61,952 nt of DNA. It comes from an uncultured Pelagibacteraceae bacterium. Its GTDB lineage: Bacteria > Pseudomonadota > Alphaproteobacteria > Pelagibacterales > Pelagibacteraceae. Shown here piece after piece: positions 1 to 9,271 of this stretch. A program made the position numbers and the translations under genes. The stretch's first letter is position 1. Every line of letters begins with the position of its first letter. Below the pieces are notes generated by a model that was not told where the DNA came from, ran no database searches, and saw only the letters and a list, made by a program, of their open reading frames with translations. The stretch spans positions 1 to 61,952 of the forward strand of contig CACHTV010000005.1 in assembly GCA_902582875.1 (NCBI GenBank). Direction: 5' to 3'.

Positions 1-347
1 TCAGGAAACACTGAATTATCTTGCAAGATGTAAGCAATACCAACTTTGCTTAATTTTTGTGCAGGAGTTAATTTTGTGATTTCATCACCTTCTAATTCTA
101 TTTTTCCATCAAAAATATTTGTAAAGCCATAAATAGAGTGAAGTATTGTAGATTTCCCTGCTCCGTTCGGTCCTATTAAACATAATGACTGGGCTTTACT
201 GACGGTCAAATCAAAGTTGTGAAGGATTTCCATTTTTCCGTATCCAGCGTTTAAACCTCTGATAGTTAGATGAACATTATTTGGAGATAGTTTATTAAGG
301 TCTTCTAAACCAGGCGCTTTTCCTAAAACATCATATTGATTTGCCAT
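1..347 (-). CDS. livF: ABC transporter ATP-binding protein LivF-like (partial, C-terminus beyond window)
   Basis: The reading frame starts at the ATG at 347-345 and runs off the left edge, so only about 115 N-terminal residues are visible. They contain a Walker A motif GPNGAGKST and a Q-loop (ILQDN). LivF and LivG are the two cytoplasmic ATPases of branched-chain amino acid type (HAAT) importers, and this one is the second ATPase after livG. Its start codon shares a base with the livG stop (TAATG), which implies translational coupling. The ABC signature and Walker B fall outside the window. The substrate cannot be assigned from the ATPase. Confidence 0.9.
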   Translation of the reverse strand, partial: MANQYDVLGKAPGLEDLNKLSPNNVHLTIRGLNAGYGKMEILHNFDLTVSKAQSLCLIGPNGAGKSTILHSIYGFTNIFDGKIELEGDEITKLTPAQKLSKVGIAYILQDNSVFP

Positions 348-1081
348 TATTGAGCTCCTAAATAAGCATCAACTACTCGCTTATCGTTTTTAATTTGATT
401 AGGTGATCCCTCTGCTAACATTTTTCCGTGAGCTAAACAGAATATTTTTTGCGCTAAACTCATAATCACTTTCATATTGTGTTCTATAACTAATAAAGTT
501 ATTCCATAATCTTTATTAATTGTGATCAATCTATCTATTATCCCATTAATTAAAGTTGGGTTAATTCCAGCTGTAGGCTCATCTAATAAAAGCATTTTAG
601 GTTCATTCATTAAAGCCATTGCCAATTCTAGTAATTTTTGTTGTCCAAATGATAGATCTCCTGCTCTCAAATTTCTTTTTTGGTAAAGACCTACAAAGTT
701 TAAAAGGGTTTCTGCTTTCTCTGTAAGTTCGGCAGGTACTTTTGCGAAAATAAATCCTGAGTCACTAGCCTTGTGACTTATCAGCATGTTCTCTACACAA
801 TTAAGCTTTGAATAAATTCTTGTTTGTTGAAAAGTTCTTAACAAACCAAGTTTAGCTACTGCTGGAACAGGCATTTCTGATACCTCTATGTTATCAAAAA
901 CTATAGATCCTTTATCTATTGGATGAGTTCCTACAATAGAATTAAATAAAGTAGTTTTGCCTGAACCATTAGGACCAATTAAACCAACAATCGATCCTTG
1001 TTCTACCGAAACAGAAATGTCGACGTTGGCTTGCACACCGCCAAAAGATTTACTTACACTTTTAACTTCTAAAATACTCAT
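347..1081 (-). CDS. livG: ABC transporter ATP-binding protein LivG-like
   Basis: This 244-residue protein is a full-length ABC ATPase. It shows Walker A GPNGSGKTT near residue 36, signature LSFGQQKLLELAMA near 143, Walker B MLLLDEPTAGINP near 163, and the H-loop in LLVIEHNM. It would power import through LivH/LivM at the inner membrane. Its ATG overlaps the end of livM by 4 bases and its stop overlaps the livF start, so it sits inside a tight livJ-H-M-G-F operon. The family is certain; branched-chain amino acids, other amino acids, amides or urea are all possible substrates. Confidence 0.93.
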   Translation of the reverse strand: MSILEVKSVSKSFGGVQANVDISVSVEQGSIVGLIGPNGSGKTTLFNSIVGTHPIDKGSIVFDNIEVSEMPVPAVAKLGLLRTFQQTRIYSKLNCVENMLISHKASDSGFIFAKVPAELTEKAETLLNFVGLYQKRNLRAGDLSFGQQKLLELAMALMNEPKMLLLDEPTAGINPTLINGIIDRLITINKDYGITLLVIEHNMKVIMSLAQKIFCLAHGKMLAEGSPNQIKNDKRVVDAYLGAQ

Positions 1082-2142
1082 TTTATTTCCACCTGTGCTT
1101 TGCGATCTTTTTCATCAATTACTTCACCAAATCTTTCAGGGTATTTTTCCCTTAACCAGCCCATCAATCCTTCTGGGAAATAAACTACGATCACAACAAT
1201 TAAAACTCCAAGCGCAACATATTGCCAACCCAATATAAATGTCCAAAGACCTTCTTTGAAAAAATGGAATAAAGTTGCACCAATAACTGGTCCCCACAAA
1301 GTTCCTTTACCACCAAGTATTGCCATAAGAACCATGAATACTCCCATCTCTCTTCCATCAAAGGCAACATCAGTAGAGTCTATATATCCAATTAGTCCAC
1401 CCATAATTCCGCCAGCAAGACCACAGAAAAATGCAGAACACATCCAACCAACAATTTTATATTTCATTGTTTGAATGCCCATTGCTTCTGCTTTATCTTC
1501 ATTATCTCTTATTGCGTTTAAAATTAATCTAAATCTAGAGCCGTAAATATATTTAACAAAAACAAATGCTAGAACTAATACTAAAAAACTTAAGAAATAG
1601 AAAAATTGTCCTCTTGCTTCAGGATCAACTATTTCTGCTGGAAAAGGTGGTGTAGTGAATCCCTGACCTGCCCCAATAATTTCTATCCCACCGGCAATTT
1701 CACCTGCTGCAATTCCTAAACCTAAAGTACAAATCGCAAAGTAATGACCTCTTAAACCTAAAATAGCGTAGCCTATGGCGCCAGCAACAATTGTTGGTAC
1801 GATAGCTGCAACTAATAATCCAACACCTATTCCTTGAAAATATTGTGCTGTGGTATGCACGAATGTTTTTTCTCCACCGCTTTCTGTCCACTCTGCTAAT
1901 GGAAAAAACATACCGACTTGAACTGAAGCCGTTAGATACATTCCAAGGCCATAGAAAAGAATATTTCCAAATGAATTGTAACCCATCTCTCCGCCTTGTA
2001 AATTCCAAGTCATCGCTAGAATGATCAAGACACAAAGATATGTAAGCTGAACTTTAAAAGCCGAGAATAAATAAGGCGCAGCTAGACCTAAGATAATTAG
2101 CCCAGAATATAATATTAAATCTTTTTGTTTTATTGCAGTCAT
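1078..2142 (-). CDS. livM: branched-chain amino acid type ABC permease LivM-like
   Basis: This 354-residue polytopic membrane protein has about nine hydrophobic segments. It carries the family-typical stretch RLILNAIRDNEDKAEAMGI, which resembles the cytoplasmic coupling helix of LivM permeases. It would form the translocation pore with LivH. It follows livH after 5 bases and overlaps livG by 4 bases. The C-terminal tail (about residues 325-354) is charged and cytoplasmic in character. Length and order match the HAAT transporter family; the transported compound is not shown by the sequence. Confidence 0.93.
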   Translation of the reverse strand: MTAIKQKDLILYSGLIILGLAAPYLFSAFKVQLTYLCVLIILAMTWNLQGGEMGYNSFGNILFYGLGMYLTASVQVGMFFPLAEWTESGGEKTFVHTTAQYFQGIGVGLLVAAIVPTIVAGAIGYAILGLRGHYFAICTLGLGIAAGEIAGGIEIIGAGQGFTTPPFPAEIVDPEARGQFFYFLSFLVLVLAFVFVKYIYGSRFRLILNAIRDNEDKAEAMGIQTMKYKIVGWMCSAFFCGLAGGIMGGLIGYIDSTDVAFDGREMGVFMVLMAILGGKGTLWGPVIGATLFHFFKEGLWTFILGWQYVALGVLIVVIVVYFPEGLMGWLREKYPERFGEVIDEKDRKAQVEIK

Positions 2143-2147
2143 TTATT

Positions 2148-3041
2148 TTATTTTAAATACTCCCTTTTCTTTGAAAGTTTAAATCTTCTATAGACTAATA
2201 TGAAAACAAGCAGCATAAATACTGCCCCAATTCTAAATTCAGTTCCTAAAATATAATCTGCAAATTCCTCGAAAAGCCCTAGCCCCATGCCTGAAATTGC
2301 TACTGCTGGTAAATTTCCAAGACCAGCAACAATTACTATCATGAAAGATCTAACTGTATAAGGTAGCCCTACATAAGGATGAAGAGTAAGAGTGATTGAA
2401 ATAAGAGCTCCAGCTATCCCACACAACGCAGCATTAATTCCAAAAGTTGCAGCATAAACTTTTTCAGTATCTACACCAAGAATTTTTGCAGCCCTAGCAT
2501 TTTGCGCTGTTGCTCTTATAGCTCGTCCAAGTCTAGATTTTTTCATATAAACAACCAAAGCTATTGCATATAAAATGCTTATAAAAGCAGAGAATATTTT
2601 TGAATTTGGTAGCGTAACTGAGTTTTCAAATAACATTGTCGTTCCATATTCAGACTGTGCCACAACTACGTCTGCGCCAAAAATAAAATTCATTAACTGT
2701 TGAAATACAATTGCTATTCCGAAAGTTGCTAAAATTGAAATAAATAAGTCCCGATCTACAACTTTGTTAATTACTAATTTATAAAGTGCCCAGCCAACGA
2801 AATACATTATAATTGGAGAAACAATAACTCCCCAAGCTGGATGAATTCCAGCAAGATACATGGTGTATGCAATATAACCGCCAAGGATAACTAAATCACC
2901 TTGAGCGATATTAATTATGTTCATTACCCCCCACTGAAGAGCCATGCCGTATGCAATTAAAGCAAATAAAATACCTAGAAGAATTCCGTCCAATGAAGCT
3001 TGGACCATTAACATTGGAGCTTTAAAAATTAGAAAGTCCAT
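2148..3041 (-). CDS. livH: branched-chain amino acid type ABC permease LivH-like
   Basis: This 297-residue inner-membrane permease has the LivH hallmarks: GVMNIINIAQGDLVILGGYIA near the N-terminus and a GRAIRATAQNARAAKILGVD coupling region at about residues 174-193. It is the partner of LivM. It is separated from the upstream binding-protein gene livJ by 69 bases that contain a strong hairpin, which would let the binding protein be made in excess over the membrane parts. Confidence 0.93.
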   Translation of the reverse strand: MDFLIFKAPMLMVQASLDGILLGILFALIAYGMALQWGVMNIINIAQGDLVILGGYIAYTMYLAGIHPAWGVIVSPIIMYFVGWALYKLVINKVVDRDLFISILATFGIAIVFQQLMNFIFGADVVVAQSEYGTTMLFENSVTLPNSKIFSAFISILYAIALVVYMKKSRLGRAIRATAQNARAAKILGVDTEKVYAATFGINAALCGIAGALISITLTLHPYVGLPYTVRSFMIVIVAGLGNLPAVAISGMGLGLFEEFADYILGTEFRIGAVFMLLVFILVYRRFKLSKKREYLK

Positions 3042-3063
3042 AAAATTTCAAAATTTATAAAAG

Positions 3064-3092
3064 AAAAGCCCCTAGTTTTCTAGGGGCTTTTT
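3064..3092 (-). terminator. GC-rich hairpin between livJ and livH
   Basis: A near-perfect 12-bp inverted repeat (arms AAAAGCCCCTAG and CTAGGGGCTTTT, loop TTTT) is flanked by T-runs on both strands. It lies just after the livJ stop and before livH. It has the form of a rho-independent terminator or partial attenuator that would reduce read-through from livJ into the permease genes; that role is inferred. Confidence 0.75.
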
Positions 3093-3110
3093 CAAATTAT
3101 TTATAAGCTA

Positions 3111-4352
3111 TTAACTTCTTTCAGACCACTTAGGGATTGGGTGGTAGAATTTGTCAGATGCCCATTTTGTTGGAGCAACAACTTTATTCTCACACACATC
3201 ACCTTTACATCTTACTTGGAACAAGATCATTGGTTTAGCAACGTTTTGACCGCCAGGACCAAATTTAATGTTTCCATAGAAAGTTTGCATTTCAGTAGTT
3301 TTAAGAGCATCTCTTACTTTATCTCTGTCAAAAGAATTTGCTCTTTCGAACGCATCTTTAAACACTAGTAAAGCAGCAGATGATTCAGCTGATTGGTAAG
3401 GTGGAGCATAACCAAACTCTTTTTTAAAGTCTTTGTCATACTTTTTGCCTGAACCAAAAAACTTATCTTTGTAGCTTAAGTTTTTATGCCACTGAGAAGC
3501 ACACAATGCATATTCTGATTTCTTTCCATGTTGTTTAGAAAGTTTAGCAGCATCACAGTGTGTCATCGCTAACATAGGAACATCAACTTTCATTTCAGAA
3601 ATTTGCCTGATTGCAGTTAATGCACCTTTTGTATGGCCTGATACAACAAGTACATCTGGCTTAACAGCTTTTACTTTAGCCAATGTAGCTGCCATATCGT
3701 TAAGTTCTTTTGGTAGTTTGTCATCGATGATGATCTTTGATCCAGTTCTTTTTGCTGCATCCAAGATACCAAGTCTCACATCTTGTGAGAAAGCGTCTTG
3801 TTCAAATGCTTGTGCAATCTTTACTGGCTTACCACCATTTTTTTCAACAGCAAGATCAATTGCTACTTCAAGGTATTGGTTAGCTGGTGATAACACCGCA
3901 AACAAATATTTATATCCTTTTGTAAATAAAGATCTTGATGCACCATTTGCTTCAACCATAGGAATTTTATATTTCTCGGTTACTGGTGCAATGGCTTTCG
4001 TTAAACCTGAGCTGTATGGCCCAAGCATATAATGAACTCCATCTTGTTTAATTAATCTTTCAGCTAACTGAGCAGCTCTTTTAGGATTTGACTCATCATC
4101 ATAATAGATGATTTCAAATTTATAACTTTTTCCTCCAACTTTTACACCGCCCATTTTATTAATTCTGTCAACGGCCATGTTATAACCGTTTTGAGTGTGC
4201 ACTCCATTAGAAGAATATTTTCCTGTAAGAGATATCGCTGAACCTAACACTATATATTCGCCTTCAACTTTTGCAAAAGAAGAAGAGATACTTGCTAATG
4301 TTAGAGTTATAGCTGAAATAAATATAGTAAATAGTTTTACTAGTTTATTCAT
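3111..4352 (-). CDS. livJ: periplasmic substrate-binding protein of a LivJ-type ABC importer
   Basis: This 413-residue protein has a clear signal peptide (about residues 1-27, cleavage after SSFA) followed by a type I periplasmic binding fold of the LivJ/AmiC/UrtA group: VLGSAISLTGKYSSNGVHTQNGYNMAVDRIN and YDDESNPKRAAQLAERLI. It delivers the substrate to the LivHMGF complex encoded downstream. At 413 residues it is longer than E. coli LivJ (about 367). It keeps an acidic DDES segment in the binding cleft region. The ligand is unknown. Confidence 0.93.
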   Translation of the reverse strand: MNKLVKLFTIFISAITLTLASISSSFAKVEGEYIVLGSAISLTGKYSSNGVHTQNGYNMAVDRINKMGGVKVGGKSYKFEIIYYDDESNPKRAAQLAERLIKQDGVHYMLGPYSSGLTKAIAPVTEKYKIPMVEANGASRSLFTKGYKYLFAVLSPANQYLEVAIDLAVEKNGGKPVKIAQAFEQDAFSQDVRLGILDAAKRTGSKIIIDDKLPKELNDMAATLAKVKAVKPDVLVVSGHTKGALTAIRQISEMKVDVPMLAMTHCDAAKLSKQHGKKSEYALCASQWHKNLSYKDKFFGSGKKYDKDFKKEFGYAPPYQSAESSAALLVFKDAFERANSFDRDKVRDALKTTEMQTFYGNIKFGPGGQNVAKPMILFQVRCKGDVCENKVVAPTKWASDKFYHPIPKWSERS

Positions 4353-4431
4353 TAGTTCCCCTTTGTTAATTAATTAATTAATTTTAAATATTAAAACAAG
4401 AAATGAAGATTAAAACAACAGAAAGAATAAA

Positions 4432-5046
4432 TTAAAAACTTTGTGTCACAGCAATATAAATTGCTATTATAATTAATACACACGCAGAGATTGTATTTAA
4501 AATCTTTGGGTTTCCTTTTAACCATACAGAAACTTTTTCTGCAGCCAGCCCATAAATCATTAGCGTTAAAAAATCTAAAACTACATAGGTGGACATTAAA
4601 ATAACAAACTGAAAAATATAATTGATACTAAAGTCAATAAATGAAGTGAAAATAGTTCCAAAGAATATGATAGCTTTGGGACTTAAACCTGCTACTAAAA
4701 ACCCATCTTTAAAAAAAGAAAAACGAGATTTAGAGTCTTTAAATCCAAATTTAATTGATTTAATTTTTGCAGTATAAGTGTCATAAGCTAAGTAAGCTAT
4801 ATAAAGTATCCCTACCCATTTAAGATAATTTAAGATTTCTGGATTATCCTTTAAAAAAGTTCCTATCACAAATACTACTAATATACCTTGGCAAATATTT
4901 GCAGAAATATCTCCAAAAGCTGTCCACACAGATCTTTTTAGATTATAATTTAAAGTGTGCGATACAATAAGCACTCTTGGAGCTCCAGGAGTAATAAATA
5001 AAAAAAGAATTATTTGTAAAAATATAAAAAAATCATTTGGAAACAT
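4432..5046 (-). CDS. LysE/RhtB family amino acid exporter
   Basis: This 204-residue inner-membrane protein has about six hydrophobic segments. The early FLFITPGAPRVLIVSHTL segment corresponds to the LysE/RhtB signature (usually TPGP.....), and AGLSPKAIIFFGTIF corresponds to the second conserved region. The family exports amino acids or related small compounds; the substrate here is unknown. It diverges from the DUF2805 gene with only 25 bases between the two starts, so any promoters must overlap the coding regions. Confidence 0.85.
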   Translation of the reverse strand: MFPNDFFIFLQIILFLFITPGAPRVLIVSHTLNYNLKRSVWTAFGDISANICQGILVVFVIGTFLKDNPEILNYLKWVGILYIAYLAYDTYTAKIKSIKFGFKDSKSRFSFFKDGFLVAGLSPKAIIFFGTIFTSFIDFSINYIFQFVILMSTYVVLDFLTLMIYGLAAEKVSVWLKGNPKILNTISACVLIIIAIYIAVTQSF

Positions 5047-5071
5047 CGGAAAAGTAACTATATAGAAATAA

Positions 5072-5368
5072 ATGAAGAAGAGAAGTCTAATCCCCCAAAC
5101 AAAAATAAAAAATCCAGAGCCAAAAGAAAAAGATAATAATTGGGTTATTTGGGCTGCTTGGGCTGATCGTATTACATTTGAAGAAATTAAAGAGAAAACT
5201 GGAAAAAAAGAGTCTGATGTAATTAAATTAATGAGAAGATCACTTAAACCAAGTTCTTTTAAACTTTGGAGACAACGTGTTCATAACAAAAGTATAAAGC
5301 ACAGAAAAAAATTTAAAATTGGACGAAAAAAACTCAGGGAAAAAATTAAAATTACTGATATATATTAA
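5072..5368 (+). CDS. DUF2805 / TIGR03643 family protein
   Basis: This 98-residue basic cytoplasmic protein has the core VIWAAWADRITFEEIKEKTGKKESDVIKLMRRSLKPSSFKLWRQRV. It matches my recollection of the DUF2805 (TIGR03643) family, whose function is unknown. The helix-turn-helix-like middle and the very basic C-terminus suggest nucleic acid binding, which is inference only. It is followed after 2 bases by the glutaredoxin gene, so the two are probably co-transcribed. Confidence 0.8.
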   Translation: MKKRSLIPQTKIKNPEPKEKDNNWVIWAAWADRITFEEIKEKTGKKESDVIKLMRRSLKPSSFKLWRQRVHNKSIKHRKKFKIGRKKLREKIKITDIY

Positions 5369-5370
5369 TT

Positions 5371-5625
5371 ATGAAAAAAGTAACAATGTACACCGGAGAT
5401 CCTTGCTCTTTTTGTGACGCAGCAAAAGCTTTGCTTAAAACTAAAAATGTAGAAATTGAAGAAATTGATATATGGAAAGATCCTGCAAAAGCAAAAGAAA
5501 TGCTGCAAAGAACAAATGGTGCAAGAACAATTCCTCAAATATTCATAGGGGAACACTACATAGGTGGCAATGATAATCTTCAAGAGTCTAATAGAAGTGG
5601 AGAACTAGATAAATTGTTAGCTTAA
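5371..5625 (+). CDS. grxC: glutaredoxin 3 (GrxC)
   Basis: This 84-residue protein has a complete thioredoxin-like glutaredoxin fold. The active site is CSFC at about residues 12-15 (most GrxC have CPYC), with the cis-proline motif RTIPQIFI and the glutathione-binding GGNDNL. It reduces protein disulfides and glutathione mixed disulfides in the cytoplasm. It ends by overlapping the convergent ribokinase gene by 9 bases. Confidence 0.93.
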   Translation: MKKVTMYTGDPCSFCDAAKALLKTKNVEIEEIDIWKDPAKAKEMLQRTNGARTIPQIFIGEHYIGGNDNLQESNRSGELDKLLA

Positions 5626-6513
5626 ATCTTTTAAAAACGGCATACCATCCCCAGCTCCAAGTTTTGTAGTTGAAAGTCCAGCAACTTTATTAGCCATTTC
5701 TAAACACTCTTTTATTTTTTTTCCTTTTAATAATGCAAAAGAAAAACCTCCATTAAAGGCGTCTCCTGCTCCAGTAGTGTCAACTGCTTTCACTGGCATA
5801 GCTTTAATATAAATTTCTTCTTTGCCATCAGAATAAAATAATCCTTTTTCACCTAATGTTATTATTACATTTTTAATCCCCATATTTATAAGTTTATTTG
5901 CACTTTCTTTTGCATCTTTCTCATCATTGATTTTTATTCCAGTATAAAATTCAGCTTCAGTTTCATTAGGCGTAAAGTAATCAACTAAACTAAAGAAATC
6001 ATCGTTTAACTCACATGCTGGAGCGGGATTTAATATATTTATAAGATTGTTTTCTTTTGCAGCTTTTAAACAATGTAAAGTTACTTCTCGTGGTATTTCT
6101 AATTGTGTTAAAAATATTTTTGATTTTTTAATTATATTTGTATCAATTTCTTCAACTGTTAAACTTGCTGGAGCCCCTCTAACAACTGTGATTGCATTTT
6201 TTCCTGTGTTTCTATCTACGTGAATGCCAGCAACACCAGTTTTGTGTGTGTTAGAAATAATTATATTTGAAGTATCTATATTATCTTTCTTAAGTTTACT
6301 TATTGCTAGCTTTCCATACTCATCATTTCCTAGCTTAGAAATAAAATTTACTTGCCCTCCTAATCTAGAAATTGCTATTGCTTGATTACAACCTTTTCCT
6401 CCAGGTCCAATATTATAACTATCACCAAGAATTGTTTCACCAATAGTTGGAATTTTATTTCCAGAAAAACTAATATCTGCCACAAATATACCAAGAACAG
6501 TTATATCGCTCAT
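5617..6513 (-). CDS. rbsK: ribokinase-like PfkB family sugar kinase
   Basis: This 298-residue PfkB carbohydrate kinase has the N-terminal GPGGKGCNQAIAISRLGG motif and the C-terminal DTTGAGDAFNGGFSFAL motif, whose Asp is the catalytic base. Length and motifs fit ribokinase (ribose to ribose-5-phosphate). No ribose transporter or isomerase is adjacent, so nucleoside-derived ribose or another pentose is possible. Its ATG overlaps the ccdA stop (TAATG). Confidence 0.85.
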   Translation of the reverse strand: MSDITVLGIFVADISFSGNKIPTIGETILGDSYNIGPGGKGCNQAIAISRLGGQVNFISKLGNDEYGKLAISKLKKDNIDTSNIIISNTHKTGVAGIHVDRNTGKNAITVVRGAPASLTVEEIDTNIIKKSKIFLTQLEIPREVTLHCLKAAKENNLINILNPAPACELNDDFFSLVDYFTPNETEAEFYTGIKINDEKDAKESANKLINMGIKNVIITLGEKGLFYSDGKEEIYIKAMPVKAVDTTGAGDAFNGGFSFALLKGKKIKECLEMANKVAGLSTTKLGAGDGMPFLKDLS

Positions 6514-7226
6514 TAACCAAGACTAGTTAGGAATGGGAACGTTGTCAAAATATAATAACTAATTAATTGAATTTGATTAGTAGCGATTAAAATTCCTGTT
6601 ATTAATAGAATGGCTCCACCAGTTTTAGTTATTCTATTATAGTGTTTACCAAAACCCTTTTTAGAAATTAAAAAACTATTCATAAAATATCCTGATAAAA
6701 TAAAAGGAATAGCTAATCCTAAAGAATAAAATGACAATAAAAGAATGCCTTTGCTTATTGATGCTTCTGTTGCTGACAAAGCTAAAATGGAACCTAGAAC
6801 AGGTCCTATACAAGGTGTCCAACCAAAAGCAAAAGCAGCTCCTACTACAAAGGGAAATATATAATTATCTTTATATCCTTTTGTTTCAAATCGTTTTTCT
6901 GCATTTAAAAATTGAAAATTTAATACACCTAACATTTGTAAAGAAAATAAAATGATTATAACTCCAGCTCCTACTCTTAATTCATTAGATAAAAATAATA
7001 AGATATTCCCGACTGCGGAAGCAGTAGCACCAAGTGTAATAAATACTAATGAAAATCCCAAAGAAAACAAAATCGTTTTGTGCAGTACAACTGTTTTGTC
7101 TCGTTCTATTTCATTTAGATTTTTGCCAGTTATATATGAAATATAACCTGGGATAATAGGTAATACGCATGGAGTCAAAAAACTTATAAACCCAGCGCCA
7201 AGAGCAAAAGCTAGCTTAATAATCAT
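6513..7226 (-). CDS. ccdA: cytochrome c biogenesis protein CcdA
   Basis: This 237-residue membrane protein has about six transmembrane segments. It has the two cysteine-containing signatures of the CcdA/DsbD family: FLTPCVLPIIPGYISYITG near residue 17 and GWTPCIGPVLGSIL near 137. It carries reducing equivalents from cytoplasmic thioredoxin across the inner membrane for cytochrome c maturation. It lacks the extra periplasmic domains of DsbD. It is transcribed ahead of and overlaps the ribokinase gene. Confidence 0.92.
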   Translation of the reverse strand: MIIKLAFALGAGFISFLTPCVLPIIPGYISYITGKNLNEIERDKTVVLHKTILFSLGFSLVFITLGATASAVGNILLFLSNELRVGAGVIIILFSLQMLGVLNFQFLNAEKRFETKGYKDNYIFPFVVGAAFAFGWTPCIGPVLGSILALSATEASISKGILLLSFYSLGLAIPFILSGYFMNSFLISKKGFGKHYNRITKTGGAILLITGILIATNQIQLISYYILTTFPFLTSLG

Positions 7227-7276
7227 ACTCTCTTTATATTTGCCTTTGATATCTCTCGCAATTACAATATTGGCTC

Positions 7277-7621
7277 ATGATAATTAAATACATTGGCTTT
7301 TTGTTTACTCTTTTATGGTCTTATACTTTTATTAAATCTCAAAGTATTTTTAAAAAAGGATCTGGTTTATTAATTACATTATTTGTTTCAAATATCTCTT
7401 GGTTAACATTTATTGCTGCTTGCTTTTATGGGTTTAAAAATTTCTCGTTTTATCAAACATTACTTGGAATTGTAGTAAGTATAATTTTGGTTCACTTAGC
7501 ATTTGCAAGATTAAGTCTTTATATTAATTCAAAATTTAGTGATAAAAGATATCTAATAATGATTAAAACAGTTATTGAATATTTAATTATTGGAATTTTT
7601 GTTTATTATATTTTTTTCTAA
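7277..7621 (+). CDS. small four-helix membrane protein, unknown function
   Basis: This 114-residue protein consists almost entirely of four hydrophobic segments (about residues 4-22, 30-50, 58-78 and 95-113). I do not recognise a family. The region between its start and the divergent ccdA start is 50 bases. Its 3' end overlaps the convergent histidine phosphatase gene by 4 bases. Confidence 0.6.
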   Translation: MIIKYIGFLFTLLWSYTFIKSQSIFKKGSGLLITLFVSNISWLTFIAACFYGFKNFSFYQTLLGIVVSIILVHLAFARLSLYINSKFSDKRYLIMIKTVIEYLIIGIFVYYIFF

Positions 7622-8178
7622 TTAGTTAAAATAGTTGAAAGAGTATTAAAATTTTTATCTATAATAACAATTTCACCAGATCTTGGCGCTACATCTGTTA
7701 TTGCTGATATTATGACATAATGAGTCACTAAAACTAAATTGCTCCCATTCCCATTCCATTTTTGAATATAATCTCTCAATTCTTTAATTTGTTTATTTGC
7801 ATTTTTGTCATAAGGGGTCTGAAAAGTAGAATTAAGCGCTGTAAATTCTTTGTAATTTTTAAATGCATATTTAGCAGTATCTTTACATCTGCACCACTGG
7901 CTGCTTAAGACTTGATCAATTTTAATTTGGTTTTTTTTAAATAATTTTCCAATTTTTTTTGATTGTTCTATTCCTTCTTTGCTAAGGTTTCTTTGTGTCT
8001 TACAATCTTTAATTTTAAAGCCAGGAGGATCTCCAACACCGGGGGCTTTTGAGTGTCTAATTAAGATAATTTTGTCTCCATCCTTTGCGGGATCCCAACT
8101 TGCATTAACGGGATTTGAAATTAAAAATAAAAAAATAAAGATAAAAAAAAGAATTTGGGGAACATTGTTTCTTATCAT
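7618..8178 (-). CDS. exported histidine phosphatase (phosphoglycerate mutase-like) protein
   Basis: This 186-residue protein has an N-terminal signal segment (about residues 5-27) followed by a histidine phosphatase core. The catalytic RH pair is in IILIRHSKAPG near residue 41, then LSKEGIEQSKKIG, VLSSQWCRCKDTA, and a second catalytic His in LVLVTHYVII. The signal peptide suggests a periplasmic phosphatase. The substrate is unknown. It keeps both histidines and the second arginine region, so it is likely active. Confidence 0.82.
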   Translation of the reverse strand: MIRNNVPQILFFIFIFLFLISNPVNASWDPAKDGDKIILIRHSKAPGVGDPPGFKIKDCKTQRNLSKEGIEQSKKIGKLFKKNQIKIDQVLSSQWCRCKDTAKYAFKNYKEFTALNSTFQTPYDKNANKQIKELRDYIQKWNGNGSNLVLVTHYVIISAITDVAPRSGEIVIIDKNFNTLSTILTN

Positions 8179-8298
8179 GGTGGATGAAAAGAAAGTTTAA
8201 CAAACTTATGATGCCTTGGTCTAGTGGACATGGCAAAATAAACTTTAATCTTTGAGGTGGTTGTATTCAAAACACTTGTTAGGTGAGTGAATAACTTT

Positions 8299-8676
8299 TC
8301 AACTTTTAGGTTTAAATACTAAACACACGCCATTGTTGCAATAACGTTTTCCTGTTGGTTTTGGACCATCATCAAAAATATGACCGTGATGTCCTCCACA
8401 TTTTTTACAATGATATTCTGTTCTTGGATAACCGATATGCATATCAGTTTTTTCCTCAAATACATCTGGTATAGATTTAAAAAAAGATGGCCAACCAGAA
8501 CCACTTTCATATTTTGAACTAGAGTCAAAAAGTTTAGTACCACAACCAACACAATGGTATGAGCCTTCTCTCTTTTCATTGTTTAAAGAACTTGATCCAG
8601 GAGACTCTGTTCCCTCTTGCTTTAAAATATAGTTTTGTTCAGGAGTTAAATTTGGATCCCAATTTTTATTACTCAT
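8299..8676 (-). CDS. msrB: peptide-methionine (R)-S-oxide reductase MsrB
   Basis: This 125-residue protein has the MsrB fold: the first zinc-binding pair in [10 protein letters not shown], then SGSGWPSF, the second pair in [14 protein letters not shown], and the catalytic cysteine in GKRYCNNG (usually RYCINS). It repairs R-methionine sulfoxide in proteins using thioredoxin. It overlaps the 3' end of cysE by 8 bases and is probably co-transcribed with it, so two sulfur-related genes sit together. Confidence 0.94.
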   Translation of the reverse strand: MSNKNWDPNLTPEQNYILKQEGTESPGSSSLNNEKREGSYHCVGCGTKLFDSSSKYESGSGWPSFFKSIPDVFEEKTDMHIGYPRTEYHCKKCGGHHGHIFDDGPKPTGKRYCNNGVCLVFKPKS

Positions 8677-9244
8677 CTTTTACTTTTTCATCAACACCAT
8701 ATGGTTTAAACTGTCCTTCATTGCTTGACTTAATAATTTTAGCAGGAACTCCAACCATAGTTACGTTCTCAGGAACATCTTTTACAACAACTGCATTAGC
8801 TGCAATTCGTGACCCATTTCCTACTTTAATGGGCCCAATGATTTGTGCTCCAGAACCTATCACAACATCATTTCCAATCGTTGGATGTCTTTTTTCATCT
8901 CTTTGTTTTTCACTGTCAATACTTGGTGAACTTCCTCCAAGAGTAACTGCGTGATAAATAGTTACATTATCTCCTACTTCAGATGTTTCTCCTATTACTA
9001 CACCCATTCCATGATCAATAAAAAGATTCCTTCCAATTTTTGCTCCAGGATGAATTTCGATACCAGTAAAAAATCTTGTAATTTGAGATATAACTCTAGC
9101 TAATAAATGAAATCCAGCTAAGTGAAAAAAATTTGCAACTTTGTAAAAAAAAACAGCTTTGACCCCAGGATAAGTTAATAATATGCTAATTTTAGATTTT
9201 GCAGCAGGATCTCTTTTAATAATAGAGTCTAAATATTCATTCAT
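8669..9244 (-). CDS. cysE: serine O-acetyltransferase CysE (short form)
   Basis: This 191-residue protein has a left-handed beta-helix acyltransferase domain. It shows [22 protein letters not shown], with the catalytic His in DHG, and [10 protein letters not shown]. It makes O-acetylserine for cysteine synthesis. It lacks most of the N-terminal helical domain of E. coli CysE (273 residues), which is common in the short class. It is likely co-transcribed with msrB downstream, and a cysteine-rich peptide gene lies 27 bases upstream on the same strand. Confidence 0.92.
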   Translation of the reverse strand: MNEYLDSIIKRDPAAKSKISILLTYPGVKAVFFYKVANFFHLAGFHLLARVISQITRFFTGIEIHPGAKIGRNLFIDHGMGVVIGETSEVGDNVTIYHAVTLGGSSPSIDSEKQRDEKRHPTIGNDVVIGSGAQIIGPIKVGNGSRIAANAVVVKDVPENVTMVGVPAKIIKSSNEGQFKPYGVDEKVKDE

Positions 9245-9271
9245 AATTAAATTTAATTTTTAAATGACAGA

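Noticed and set aside
957-1238. Open frame opposite livG/livM
   Set aside because: It lies antisense to two well-supported transporter genes with strong motifs; its codon content has no independent support.
4370-4385. TTAA tandem repeats upstream of livJ
   Set aside because: Only four short units in AT-rich DNA; no evidence for a functional repeat.
8210-8290. tRNA-like sequence (TGGTCTAGTGGACATGGCA, partial acceptor match)
   Set aside because: The D-arm-like box is good and five acceptor pairs can be drawn, but no anticodon stem or T-arm forms. At most a decayed tRNA; not reported as an RNA gene.
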